A stretch of DNA of 50,997 nt, taken from assembly GCF_006442965.1 (NCBI RefSeq), contig NZ_VFWX01000027.1, positions 1 to 50,997 on the forward strand, in the 5' to 3' direction. Positions within the stretch are counted from its first letter, which is position 1. Every line of letters starts with the position of its first letter. Source of the DNA: Mesorhizobium sp. CU3. Its GTDB lineage: Bacteria > Pseudomonadota > Alphaproteobacteria > Rhizobiales > Rhizobiaceae. The position numbers were made by a program, and so were the translations under genes. The notes beneath the pieces are model-generated. The model did not search any database. It was given only the letters and a program-made list of their open reading frames with translations, and was not told the origin of the DNA. Below are positions 16,683-25,825 of the stretch, one piece after another.

Positions 16683-17161
16683 GGCGTGGCCTTTTCGGCG
16701 CGGCGGTCGAGCGAGGTCTCGGCGAGGCGGTCCTCGATGGCTGCCAGCTGGCCGAGAAGCGGCCCGGAAAGATCGGCGCACAGTTCCGCGACGGCGCTTT
16801 CGATGCGCGGCCAGGCGTCGCGCTTTGCCTCGGCGACCAGTCGGCGGCCGTTCTGCGAAAGCGAGACGATGCGCCGCCGCTGGTCGTCCTCGGACGCGCT
16901 GACCTCGACCACGCCGAGCTCGACAAGCAGCGCAACGCTGCGCGTCACGCCCGGCTGGGCAATGCCCAGCGACTGCGCCAGTTCGCCGACCGGAAGCGGC
17001 CCCAGCCTGTCCAAGGCCGCCAGCAGCGGGTATTGGCTGGACTGGATGCGCACATCCAGGCGATCGAGCACGCGCTGCGTGTCGGCCTGCAGTTGCTCGC
17101 CGATCCGCTTCAACCTGCTGCCGAGGCAGACGAAGCCAAGCGATCGCAAGATGTCTTCCAT
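16679..17161 (-). CDS. MarR-family transcriptional regulator
   Basis: A 160-aa winged-helix regulator. The recognition region is PVGELAQSLGIAQPGVTRSV (about 57-76), followed by the wing ASEDDQRRRIVSLSQNGRRL. The upstream extension to 17338 is discarded because MEDILRSLG at 17161 gives normal MarR length. It is co-transcribed with the GNAT gene and is divergent from the DUF2156 gene. The AT-rich gap holds a CCATA/TATGG inverted repeat likely to be its operator, so it may control both directions. Confidence 0.87.
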   Translation of the reverse strand: MEDILRSLGFVCLGSRLKRIGEQLQADTQRVLDRLDVRIQSSQYPLLAALDRLGPLPVGELAQSLGIAQPGVTRSVALLVELGVVEVSASEDDQRRRIVSLSQNGRRLVAEAKRDAWPRIESAVAELCADLSGPLLGQLAAIEDRLAETSLDRRAEKATP

Positions 17162-17181
17162 CGGGGCCACCTGAACAATAA

Positions 17182-17209
17182 CCATAACTTGATATATAAC
17201 GTCATATGG
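17182..17209. promoter_or_regulatory. Candidate MarR operator (CCATA-N18-TATGG)
   Basis: Arms CCATA (17182-17186) and TATGG (17205-17209) flank an AT-rich core containing TATATA, right before the MarR gene. The arms are short, so it is a weak-to-moderate call based on position and symmetry. Confidence 0.4.
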
Positions 17210-17400
17210 AAAATCAAGATGGTCGCCGGAAACCGCTTGCCCACCGCCAGCGAAGCGCGCGCCGGATCGTCGCGGATGTTTGCCCTTCATTCGCCACCGA
17301 TTGCATCCTATATCGCGCTGACGCGACGCGGCCGGCATCGGCCGCCAACGATTCGCGACCTGAGGGGCGGCAGGTCTTCACTTCTTGGCATGCGGAGCTC

Positions 17401-18438
17401 ATGGCGCCCCTGCGCATCTATTTCGACAGGCTTCTCGAGGCCGCGGCGCCCAAGGTGCCGCGGCGCGCGCTGAGCGATGCCGAGCGCATGGCGCTGGTGC
17501 GCCGCCATGGCGACTTCTCGCTTGCCTATTCCACCGCCGCGCAGCAGAAACTGTCCTATTTCAGCGACGACGAAGGCTACATCGCCTTCGGCACCAAGAT
17601 GAGCCATCATTTCGCGCTGGGCGATCCGGTGGCCGATCCGGCCGACCGATCCCGCTACATCAAGCGCTTCGTCGAGGCTGCCGGCAGCCCCTGGTTCGTG
17701 CAGGTCGGCGCCGAGACGGCGAAGGTGCTGGCCGGGCTTGGCTATCTGGTCAACCGCCTCGGCGTCGACACCAGGCTCCATCTGCCGGCACATGATTTTT
17801 CCGGCAAGCGCAATGAGACCGTGCGCTATTCCGAGCGCTGGCTGACCAAGAAAGGTTTTACCCTCACCGAGGACAGGGGCGAAGGGCTGCACGAGGAGAT
17901 CATTCAGCTGTCGGCCGCCTGGCGCAAAGAGCGCATCATCAAGCGCTGGGAGATGGGCTTCCTCAACCGTCGCTTTTCCGAAGAGATAGGCCCCGACATG
18001 CGCCGCTTCCTCCTGCACAGCCCGGAAGGCCGGCTGCTCGCCATCCTCGATTTCGACCCGCTGTTTCGCGACGGCAAGGTCATCGGCTACACCACCTCTT
18101 TCAAACGCAAGCAGGTCGACGCCACCCCGCATGCCGAGGTCGGCCTGACCAAATTCGCCGTCGACCGCTTTCGCGAGGAAGGCATCTCGCAGGTGACGCT
18201 CGGCCTGTCGCCGCTGCTCGACGTCGAGCCCAGCGGCTTTGCCGAATCCGATTTCTGGCGCGGCGCCTTCCAGCGCGCCTACAACTCGCCTTGGGTCAAC
18301 CGCTCGCGCTTCAACCTGCAGGGCCAGGCGGCCTTCAAACGCCGCTTCCACGGCGTCGAGGAGCCGACCTACATCGCCTTCCGCAAAGGGACCTTTGTGG
18401 AGATGCTCGGCCTGCTGCGCCTGATGAAGGCGATCTGA
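17401..18438 (+). CDS. DUF2156 protein, stand-alone homologue of MprF C-terminal domain
   Basis: A 345-aa soluble protein that matches the catalytic half of phosphatidylglycerol lysyltransferases. It shows two GNAT-like lobes, with FSLAYSTAAQQKLSYFSDDE near 40-59, and GLSPLLDV and EPTYIAFRKG near the end. The MprF flippase membrane domain is absent. Such stand-alone forms may transfer an aminoacyl group to another acceptor. The frame is open back to 17206, but the extension has no family features, and GGAG stands just upstream of ATG 17401. The divergent MarR gene may regulate it. Aminoacyl transfer is a family-based inference. Confidence 0.75.
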   Translation: MAPLRIYFDRLLEAAAPKVPRRALSDAERMALVRRHGDFSLAYSTAAQQKLSYFSDDEGYIAFGTKMSHHFALGDPVADPADRSRYIKRFVEAAGSPWFVQVGAETAKVLAGLGYLVNRLGVDTRLHLPAHDFSGKRNETVRYSERWLTKKGFTLTEDRGEGLHEEIIQLSAAWRKERIIKRWEMGFLNRRFSEEIGPDMRRFLLHSPEGRLLAILDFDPLFRDGKVIGYTTSFKRKQVDATPHAEVGLTKFAVDRFREEGISQVTLGLSPLLDVEPSGFAESDFWRGAFQRAYNSPWVNRSRFNLQGQAAFKRRFHGVEEPTYIAFRKGTFVEMLGLLRLMKAI

Positions 18439-18612
18439 GCCGGCGAGCCAGCCCGCTTTTCCGTTTACAACCCATTCAACGACCGGTCCTGACGAGGGAG
18501 GCCATTTCGCGGGTGGGTAAGATGCGTCAGCCAGTACCTTGCATAAACAGGTAGCTTGCTATATCTGTCTTGTAAACCGGAAGCTGAGCTATCCGGCGAA
18601 CCGGAAGCAGGC

Positions 18613-18939
18613 ATGACCGACTCGATCCAGGTGCAATTGCGAAAAGGCGCGCTCGATCTCGCCGTGCTGGCCGTGCTGTCGCGCGGCGAGAGCTATGGCT
18701 ACGAGATCGCCAGCCAGCTGGTCGCCGCGGTCGGCATGGGCGAAGGCACAATATATCCGCTGATGCGGCGCATGCAGAATGACGGCCTTGTCGCCACGCG
18801 CATCGTTGAATCGAGCAACGGGCCGCCGCGCAAATATTACCGCCTGACGACGCTCGGCCAGCAGGCTTTCGAGGCGCACCGCCGCGACTGGCGCTCGCTT
18901 GCCGCGGCAATCGACAAACTTCTCGAGGATCTGCCATGA
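18613..18939 (+). CDS. PadR-family transcriptional regulator
   Basis: A 108-aa one-domain PadR winged helix: LRKGALDLAVLAVLSRGESY at the start (about 10-29), then GEGTIYPLMRRMQNDGLV and the wing SSNGPPRKYYRLT. ATG 18613 is used because GGAAGC stands at SD distance and the family begins here; the frame itself opens at 18556. It overlaps the DUF1700 gene by 4 bases. PadR-DUF1700-DUF2807 is a recurrent trio, and PadR proteins usually repress their own operon. Confidence 0.9.
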   Translation: MTDSIQVQLRKGALDLAVLAVLSRGESYGYEIASQLVAAVGMGEGTIYPLMRRMQNDGLVATRIVESSNGPPRKYYRLTTLGQQAFEAHRRDWRSLAAAIDKLLEDLP

Positions 18940-19502
18940 CCAGGGACGCTTTCCTGCAGACGCTGCGGCAAGGGCTGGCCGGCCTGCCGGCGCATGAGAT
19001 CGACGACATCGTCGGCGATTACAGCGCCCATTTCGCCGATGCATCCGGACGCAGCGAGGCGGAGGTTGCGGCGGCGCTGGGCGATCCGGCGCGGCTTGCC
19101 CGCGAGCTGCGTGCAGAAGCCGGGCTGCGCCGCCTCGAGGCGCATTGGAGCGTGTCGAACATGCTGGCGGCGATGCTGGCGCTTGCCGGCCTTGCCTTCG
19201 TCGACATCTTCTTCCTACTGCCGCTGCTCTTGACCGCCGTCATCCTTGGCCTCGGGCTTGGCATCGCGCTGGTCGCCATCGGCGCGCTGGGCGTCAAGAT
19301 CGTCTTCTCCACGCTCATCTTCGACCCTGCCGGCACATTCTCGGCGACGCTCGGCCGCCTGTTCATCGGCGCCGGGCTGGTGTGCGGCTTTGTCGGCGGC
19401 GGCGCCTTGCTGCTGCTGGCGTTCAACGCCGGCATCCGCGTCCTCGGGCGCTATGCGCGCCTGCATTCGCGGCTGGCGCAGCCGGACCGTGACCAGGCCT
19501 GA
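18936..19502 (+). CDS. DUF1700-family membrane protein
   Basis: A 188-aa protein. The N-terminal helical cytoplasmic part (MTRDAFLQTLRQGLAGLPAH and ALGDPARLARELRAEAGLR) is the HAAS-type region of DUF1700. Three to four hydrophobic segments follow (about 70-170). It is coupled to the PadR gene and followed 31 bases later by the DUF2807 gene. In similar clusters these proteins seem to form an envelope-stress or signalling unit, but no biochemical role is established that I can cite. Confidence 0.82.
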   Translation: MTRDAFLQTLRQGLAGLPAHEIDDIVGDYSAHFADASGRSEAEVAAALGDPARLARELRAEAGLRRLEAHWSVSNMLAAMLALAGLAFVDIFFLLPLLLTAVILGLGLGIALVAIGALGVKIVFSTLIFDPAGTFSATLGRLFIGAGLVCGFVGGGALLLLAFNAGIRVLGRYARLHSRLAQPDRDQA

Positions 19503-19533
19503 CTGTTTGTCTTCACGTTGAAGGAATTGGACC

Positions 19534-20238
19534 ATGACTGGAAAACTGGCATTCGCCGCGACGGCGGGACTGATCGGCGCGGTCATCTTCCTGGCGGTGG
19601 GCATCGGGCTTTCCGGGCCGGACTGGGTTCATGCCGGCGGCTCGTGGATCGGCGGGGAATCGACCTGCGGCAAATCCACCTCGACGACAAAGGAGGTGAC
19701 GCTGCCCTTCAGCGCCGGCGACAGTTTCACCATCGCCGTACCGGCAGCCGTGCGCTACCGGTCGGGAGACAAGGCCGAAGCCGTCGTCAGCGGCGATTCC
19801 GTCCTGGTCGACCATGTGCGGATCGAGGGTGGCAAGCTCAGTTTGGACTGCGAACCCGGTTGGTTCGACTCCAAGCTCGACGTCACCCTGTCGGGACCGG
19901 CGATAGCGGACTGGAAGATCCTGGGCAGCGGCGATCTCGCCCTGGACGGGATCAACCAGCCGGCGCTCAGGCTGGATATCCGCGGCAGCGGTAGCGTTAC
20001 TGCCTCGGGGACCGCCCAGACGGTCGACCTCAGGATCTCGGGTTCGGGCGACGGGCGCCTCAGGGACCTGACCGCTCAATCCGCCTCGGTCGACGTCCGC
20101 GGCAGCGGCAATGCCGAGATCACCGCGCAGGCGGATGCCGATGTGCTGATTTCCGGCAGCGGCAACGTCGACCTCTACGGGCATCCGACCATGCGGCGTT
20201 CCGAGGTGCGCGGCAGCGGCAGCATCTCGCAGCACTAG
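19534..20238 (+). CDS. DUF2807 (GIN) domain secreted or anchored protein
   Basis: A 234-aa protein. A hydrophobic N-terminus (about 5-25) acts as signal or anchor. The rest is a right-handed beta-helix-like array: SGSGD and RGSGS motifs recur from about residue 130 (ILGSGDLAL, IRGSGSVTA, ISGSGDGRL, VRGSGNAEI, ISGSGNVDL, VRGSGSISQ) at ~20-residue steps. This is the GIN/DUF2807 pattern once annotated as adhesin head. It is exported and is the third gene of the PadR-DUF1700-DUF2807 set. Ligand unknown. Confidence 0.87.
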   Translation: MTGKLAFAATAGLIGAVIFLAVGIGLSGPDWVHAGGSWIGGESTCGKSTSTTKEVTLPFSAGDSFTIAVPAAVRYRSGDKAEAVVSGDSVLVDHVRIEGGKLSLDCEPGWFDSKLDVTLSGPAIADWKILGSGDLALDGINQPALRLDIRGSGSVTASGTAQTVDLRISGSGDGRLRDLTAQSASVDVRGSGNAEITAQADADVLISGSGNVDLYGHPTMRRSEVRGSGSISQH

Positions 20239-20264
20239 CTGATGCTGCAAAATGAAGGGCGGCT

Positions 20265-21022
20265 TCAGTTCCGCAGCCGATACCCTGTTTTGAAGATCCA
20301 GGCGACGATGGCGATGCAGATCGCCAGAAACACTAGCGTCATGCCGAGGCTGACACCGACCGAGACGTCGGCCTTGCCATAAAAACTCCAGCGGAAGCCG
20401 CTGATCAGGTAGACGACCGGATTGAACAAAGTGATCGTCTTCCAGATGCCGGGCAGCATGTGGATCGAATAGAAGCTGCCGCCCAGGAAGGTCAGCGGCG
20501 TGACGATCAGCAAAGGCACCAGCTGCAGCTGCTCGAAGGTCTTCGCCCAGATGCCGATGATGAAGCCGAACAGGCTGAAGGTCACCGCCGTCAGCACCAG
20601 GAAGGCGATCATCCAGAACGGATGCTCGATCCTCAGCGGCACGAATAGAGCCGCGGTGCCGAGGATGATCAGGCCGAGCATGATCGATTTGGTTGCGGCA
20701 CCGCCGACATAGGCGATGATGATTTCGAGATAGGAGACCGGCGCCGACAGAAGCTCGTAGATCGAGCCGACGAATTTCGGGAAATAGATGGCGAAGGAGG
20801 CGTTCGAGATCGACTGCGTCAAGAGTGACAGCATCATCAGCCCGGGCACGATGAAGGCGCCGTAGGGGATGCCGTCGATCTCGGTGATGCGCGAGCCGAT
20901 GGCCGATCCGAAGACGACGAAATAAAGCGATGTAGAGATGACCGGCGAGATGATGCTCTGCAGCACGGTGCGGAAGGCGCGCGCCATCTCCGCCCGGTAG
21001 ATCGCCCATACTGCGCGCAGGT

Positions 21023-21026
<4 letters not shown>
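20265..21026 (-). CDS. ABC-2 type transporter permease (YadH/NodJ-like)
   Basis: A 253-aa membrane protein with six hydrophobic segments and no large periplasmic domain, the short ABC2_membrane form. The N-terminus (MNLRAVWAIYRAEMARAFRT) is typical of YadH. It overlaps the ATPase gene by 4 bases, so the two form an exporter with a YadGH-like layout. The substrate is unknown. No adaptor gene is nearby, unlike the system at 1.2-4.9 kb. Confidence 0.9.
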
Positions 21027-21949
<923 letters not shown>

Positions 21950-22055
21950 GCTGAAAACGGCCGGCTGGAAAAGTTGACCTGATATAGGTCGGATGGCTTC
22001 CCAAGCAAACCGCAAATCGATGCGGATCCTGACAGCTCTGGACAGTGAGGCAGCC

Positions 22056-22205
22056 TCTTTCTCCCCGTTTACGGGGAGAAATGCCCGGCAGGGCAATGAG
22101 GGGCGGCGCTGACCTATCAGGTAAAGCAGCACCCCAATTGCGAACGTCGGCGCTGCCCCTCATCCGCCCTTCGGGCACCTTCTCCCCGTGAACGGGGAGA
22201 AGGAC
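22056..22205. repeat. Family A palindromic intergenic element
   Basis: CTCCCCGTTTACGGGGAG (22061-22078) and CTCCCCGTGAACGGGGAG (22182-22199) are terminal hairpins. Between them GCCCGGCAGGGCAATGAGGG and its inverted relative CCCCTCATCCGCCCTTCGGG face each other, so the whole element is a large inverted repeat with small internal hairpins. Related copies occur at 25305, 28231, 34291 and 38868. Confidence 0.8.
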
Positions 22206-23903
22206 TCAAGAAGTCCAGAACGCGATCTCCTGCGCCTTGGTCCTCAACTCCGTCTTCAGCCACTGGTCGTCGTCGTCGAGATAGCTCCAGGGCGTCTTGC
22301 CCTGGGCGCGCATCTCGCGGATGTAGGAGCGGTAGCGGTAGTGGCTGTAGACCGACATCGCGTAGGTGGCGTAAGCCTCGGCGAGTTTTTTGTGGCCGCG
22401 GATGATGACCAGGTTCTCGTCATTTTGCTTGCTCGCCGGCGCCGAGAAATTGTGGCTGCCGGTCACCACCACGCAATCCGCTGAATGCGGGTCGGTGACC
22501 AGGATCTTCGAGTGCACGATGGCATGGCCGATCTGCGACAGGAAGGTGGGGCGGTTGACCTCGGCGATCCAGGGCCCTAGCGGCGCGTCGAGGCCTTGCG
22601 GCTGCGCCACAGCGTAGCGGTCCGGCGTGAAGCTCCGGTCACTGCTGACGAGGTCGATGTCGAGAAAATTCTGCGCGCTGCCGCCCTCGTCGGCGCTCAG
22701 CGTCGAGACGACGCCGCGCACATACATGCCTTTTTCCCTGGCGCGCTGGCCGGCCAGCGTGTGCAGGCCCTGCTTGCCCGGCGTGAACATCAAGAACAGC
22801 ACCGACTGCTTGGCCGAGTTGATCACGTCGCGCAGCGCATCCATGTCGGCGCCGTTCGAGGTGCGGGTGAACCACACCGTTGCCTTGGCGCCACCGACGG
22901 TAAATGTCTTCGACGCGTCATTGTCGGCCATCAGCGCCGGGGTGAAGTTGGCTGGGTCGGTCTTGGGCGGCGAAGCGTCCTTGAGCAGGTCCCAATGCTT
23001 GCGGAAATGCGCCGCCACCTTGCCGTCCTCGATCAGCAGGCCGTTGTTGACCTGCGTGCAGAGCCCCGTCGTGCTCCAATTGGTGCTGCCGGTCCACACC
23101 TTGGTCGGTGTGCCTGCCTCGGTGATGACGACGAATTTGTTGTGGCCCAGCCCCTTCGATTTCAGCATCCGGTCGATGGTTTTAATGCCGTGGTCGTTGA
23201 GGTTCTTGCGCGCATCCTTGTTGCCGTCGCCGGTCTTGTCGGAGCCGTTGGCGAGGATCAAATGCAGGCGCGGCCCAAGCCCGATCAGCGCCGTTTCCAG
23301 CGTCGCGTCGCCAAGCTCGTAAAGCGCGGCATGGAGTTCGTCGCCGGAACCTTGCGTGAGACCGAGCATGCGCAGGCCGAGATCGCCTTCGAGGAAGGCG
23401 CGAAACTTCGCGTCGCCATTGGTCTGCAGGCTTTTCTTGAAGGCGGCGGGGCTGAGCTTGTTCTTGGCCATATAGCGGGCCACGAATTGCGACAGCACCA
23501 GGCCGCGGTTGAAAAAGCAGGAGAAGCCGCCGCCGGCATCCGTCGACAGCGTGTGCCATTCGGTCCAGTCGCTTCTGACCCCCTTGGTCAGCGGCTTGCC
23601 CGAACCGGCGCTCACCATCGCCGTCACCCGATAGCGCACGATGTTGCCGACATCAGCCGCGTGGTCGGTCCAGTTGAAGCGCTGGAACGGCCAGACATCG
23701 GAGGGCCGGTGGTCGCCCGATTTCGGCTTGTCCTTGCTGAAGCCGACGCGATTTTCCACCGGATCGATCTTTTCCGTCGCACCCACCTTGCGGCCGCGTT
23801 CGAGCAGGAAGCCGCGGCATCCGGGAATGAAGTCGCTCGGCGCCCAGGCGACGAAGGCGTCGTCGCCATTGGTGTAGACCGAAACCTTTATGCTCAGGAC
23901 CAT
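22206..23903 (-). CDS. Phospholipase D-like (PLDc_2) protein with one degenerate HKD motif
   Basis: A 565-aa protein without a signal peptide. Residues 1-125 look beta-rich and may be a fibronectin-III-like domain. Two PLD halves follow. The second has an intact HxKxxxxD (H464, K466, D471) and GSHNF (482-486). The first has H254 and K256, but the D position is T261 (followed by E262), with GSTNW at 272-276. PLD enzymes use both His residues, which are kept, so catalysis remains possible. The start at 23903 (MVLSIKVSV) is preferred over 23921. Phospholipase, nuclease or other phosphodiester activity cannot be distinguished. Confidence 0.83.
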   Translation of the reverse strand: MVLSIKVSVYTNGDDAFVAWAPSDFIPGCRGFLLERGRKVGATEKIDPVENRVGFSKDKPKSGDHRPSDVWPFQRFNWTDHAADVGNIVRYRVTAMVSAGSGKPLTKGVRSDWTEWHTLSTDAGGGFSCFFNRGLVLSQFVARYMAKNKLSPAAFKKSLQTNGDAKFRAFLEGDLGLRMLGLTQGSGDELHAALYELGDATLETALIGLGPRLHLILANGSDKTGDGNKDARKNLNDHGIKTIDRMLKSKGLGHNKFVVITEAGTPTKVWTGSTNWSTTGLCTQVNNGLLIEDGKVAAHFRKHWDLLKDASPPKTDPANFTPALMADNDASKTFTVGGAKATVWFTRTSNGADMDALRDVINSAKQSVLFLMFTPGKQGLHTLAGQRAREKGMYVRGVVSTLSADEGGSAQNFLDIDLVSSDRSFTPDRYAVAQPQGLDAPLGPWIAEVNRPTFLSQIGHAIVHSKILVTDPHSADCVVVTGSHNFSAPASKQNDENLVIIRGHKKLAEAYATYAMSVYSHYRYRSYIREMRAQGKTPWSYLDDDDQWLKTELRTKAQEIAFWTS

Positions 23904-24247
23904 GTGCCGTACCTTCCACATGCGGCGGTAGATCCGGTTTCCTGAACGCGCCGACAGCTATCCGCGCCGGAACAGGCTTCCGGATCGGAGCAGAATCGAA
24001 GGAAGTGACGGCGAAGACCCTGTGGCGGCAGAAGACCGAACATCAATCTTTGGCAGCGGTCGGTACAATTCTATGAACCGCTTCACATTCCCGTCTATTT
24101 GCCGGCAAAACAAAGGGCGGAGAGCCTGCCGACACTCCACGCTGACCTTGAGGCCGCCTGAGCAATTCCGGGAACCGTGTGAGTGTTTTCACCGTTCCTT
24201 GCCGTGAAATCAGCGCCGACGTTGGGGATTGGCTGAAGCCTCCCAAC
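23904..24247. other. Intergenic stretch without recognised features
   Basis: This stretch lies upstream of the PLD-like gene. I found only short frames without family features and no RNA-like structure that I can support. The PLD promoter must lie in its left part, but no convincing boxes were seen. Confidence 0.5.
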
Positions 24248-24432
24248 CTCGTCATCCCTGGGCGGAGCAGCCGCGAAGCGGCGTCGCGGAGACCCTGGGA
24301 TCCATGCCGTGACCTTGATCGAAGGCCGCATCGGAGCAGAATTCTGCACCGCGGCAGCGCTCATGCGTCACGGAATGGATCCTCGGGTCTGCGCGCGTCG
24401 CTGCGCTCCTTGCTCCGCCCGTGGATGACGAG
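24248..24432. repeat. Family C long inverted-repeat element (about 185 bp)
   Basis: The left end CTCGTCATCCCTGGGCGGAG is matched inverted by CTCCGCCCGTGGATGACGAG at the right end. The inner parts (GACCCTGGGATCCAT / ATGGATCCTCGGGTC) also pair. The centre is unique. A second, better-preserved copy lies at 26621-26903. No transposase is encoded. The space from here to the msrA stop has no gene. Confidence 0.75.
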
Positions 24433-24470
24433 GCCGGGCCGTTTCGGCCAGTCTCAAAGGCCCGTGTTCG

Positions 24471-25214
24471 TCAGCTTTTGCTGGAGGCCAGGACGAGCAC
24501 CGGTTTCTCGCTGTAGAGCGCCGGGAACAGCGCCTTCAGATTCTCGACCTTGGGCAGGTCGTTGTAGACGATATAGGGATAGGTCGGGTTCAGCGTGAGG
24601 AAGTCCTGATGGTAGTCCTCGGCCGGATAGAAGGTCTTGCCGGTCTCCAGCGTGGTGACGATCGGCTTCGGGAACACCTTGGCCTTGTCGAGCTGGGCGA
24701 TGTAGCTCTCGGCGATCTTCTTCTGCGCATCGTTCTCGGCAAAGATGGTCGAGCGGTACTGCGTGCCGGAATCCGGTCCCTGGTAGTTCAGCTGCGTCGG
24801 GTTGTGCGCGACCGAGAAATAGACCTGCAGCAGCTGGCCGTAGGTAACCTTGGACGGGTCGTAGGTGATCTCGACCGACTCGGCATGGCCTGTGCGGCCG
24901 GTGCCGACGACTTCATAGACGGCGTTCTCGGCGCTGCCGCCGGTATAGCCGGACACCGCCTTGCTGACGCCCTTGACGTGCTGGAACACGCCTTGCACGC
25001 CCCAGAAGCAGCCGCCGGCGAATACAGCCTTTTCGCTGCCGGTCGCCGCCTTTTCATCCATTGCCGGCGGCGGGATAACCACCGCGTCTTCGGCCGAGCG
25101 GGCCGGCGTCTGCCAGAGCGCCGCGGCCGCCACGGCCGCGAGGCCGAGCACGGCCAGCGCGCCGCGCGCGAAGAAGGGCGATCGCCGCGCGGCTCTTTTG
25201 TTCATGCCGTTCAT
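24471..25214 (-). CDS. msrA: Peptide methionine-S-sulfoxide reductase MsrA, exported
   Basis: A 247-aa MsrA. The catalytic motif GGCFWG is at 67-72 (Cys69), and GYTGG, GHAESVEI and the GTQYRS loop are all present. No other cysteine occurs in the protein, so it lacks the usual recycling cysteines and must be regenerated by another thiol donor. An N-terminal basic stretch and hydrophobic helix (about 18-40) point to a signal anchor, so it probably repairs oxidised methionine in the periplasm. The start at 25214 is chosen over 25388 because the extension runs into a repeat element. Confidence 0.9.
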   Translation of the reverse strand: MNGMNKRAARRSPFFARGALAVLGLAAVAAAALWQTPARSAEDAVVIPPPAMDEKAATGSEKAVFAGGCFWGVQGVFQHVKGVSKAVSGYTGGSAENAVYEVVGTGRTGHAESVEITYDPSKVTYGQLLQVYFSVAHNPTQLNYQGPDSGTQYRSTIFAENDAQKKIAESYIAQLDKAKVFPKPIVTTLETGKTFYPAEDYHQDFLTLNPTYPYIVYNDLPKVENLKALFPALYSEKPVLVLASSKS

Positions 25215-25304
25215 GTTGGATCTCCTTTTTGTTGTTCCACTATATACGAAGGAAGCCGCGTATAGGTTCTCACTTTGATGTGCGGCGGCGTGTAGCCGTC
25301 GACG

Positions 25305-25458
25305 GCGCTCCCCCTCATCCGGCCGCTTCGCGGCCACCTTCTCCCCGGTGGGGAGAAGAGATTGGCGCCGCGCCTTTCCTCTCCCCATCGGGGAGAGGTC
25401 GGATTGCCCCGAATTGCTCTTCGCAATTCGGTTGGCAATCCGGGTGAGGGGCCGTGCC
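25305..25458. repeat. Family A palindromic intergenic element (variant)
   Basis: CTCCCCCTCATCCGG at the left is answered by CCGGGTGAGGGG at the right, with two internal hairpins around CTCCCCGGTGGGGAG and CTCTCCCCATCGGGGAGAG. An extra hairpin made of CCGAATTG / CAATTCGG is present near 25409-25431. It lies between msrA and the MXKDX-type gene. Confidence 0.75.
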
Positions 25459-25468
25459 GTAGCTCACC

Positions 25469-25735
25469 TCACTGCGCGGTGGTGTCCGCCGGCTTCATGG
25501 CGTCGGTTGCCGGCTTCATCGCATCCGTCGCCGGCTTCATCGCATTGGTGCTCATCGCATCAGGCTTCATGGCGTCCGCCGGTTTCATCGCATCCGTCGC
25601 CGGCTTCATCGCATCGGTCGCCATCGCGTTGGCGGGCTTCATCGCGTTGGTCGTGTCGTCGGCGCGGGCGCCGGCGACGAAGACGGCGGCCGAAAGCGCG
25701 AAGGCCAGAGCCGGCAGGGTCAGATACTTGGTCAT
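25469..25735 (-). CDS. Secreted MXKDX-type pentapeptide-repeat small protein
   Basis: An 88-aa protein with a Sec signal peptide (about 1-25, ending ARADD) and a mature part made almost only of Asn/Asp-Ala-Met-Lys-Pro units: DAMKPATDAMKPADAMKPDA and similar steps. Met and Lys recur every 5-8 residues. This matches the low-complexity 'pentapeptide MXKDX repeat' type of exported small proteins. There are no cysteines and no predicted fold. A methionine-rich periplasmic peptide beside msrA is notable: it could be an oxidant sink or a metal (Cu) binder, but that is speculation. Confidence 0.75.
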   Translation of the reverse strand: MTKYLTLPALAFALSAAVFVAGARADDTTNAMKPANAMATDAMKPATDAMKPADAMKPDAMSTNAMKPATDAMKPATDAMKPADTTAQ

Positions 25736-25825
25736 GGGTAGTCTCCTTGGGTTTTGGCGCGCGCGAGCGGGCCTTGGTTAAGCGTTGCCGCTCTCATGCG
25801 GCCCCGCGCGAAGAGGGACAGAAAA

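Noticed and set aside
17206..17400. N-terminal extension of the DUF2156 protein
   Set aside because: The extra 65 residues overlap the MarR operator region, have no SD at their start, and do not resemble the family; ATG 17401 has GGAG upstream.
22596..23945. A 449-aa frame on the plus strand antisense to the PLD-like gene
   Set aside because: It is an Arg/Ala/His-rich shadow of high-GC coding DNA on the other strand, has no family features, and the opposite frame has clear PLD motifs.
24179..24598. A 139-aa plus-strand frame near msrA
   Set aside because: It is formed mostly by the family C inverted-repeat element and runs into the msrA 3' end antisense; the product is Arg/Ser-rich with no family features.
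25495..25640. Short tandem DNA repeats resembling a CRISPR-like array
   Set aside because: The repeats are 15-30 bases without unique spacers, lie in frame in a signal-peptide protein, and encode the NAMKP/DAMKPA units. No cas gene is near.
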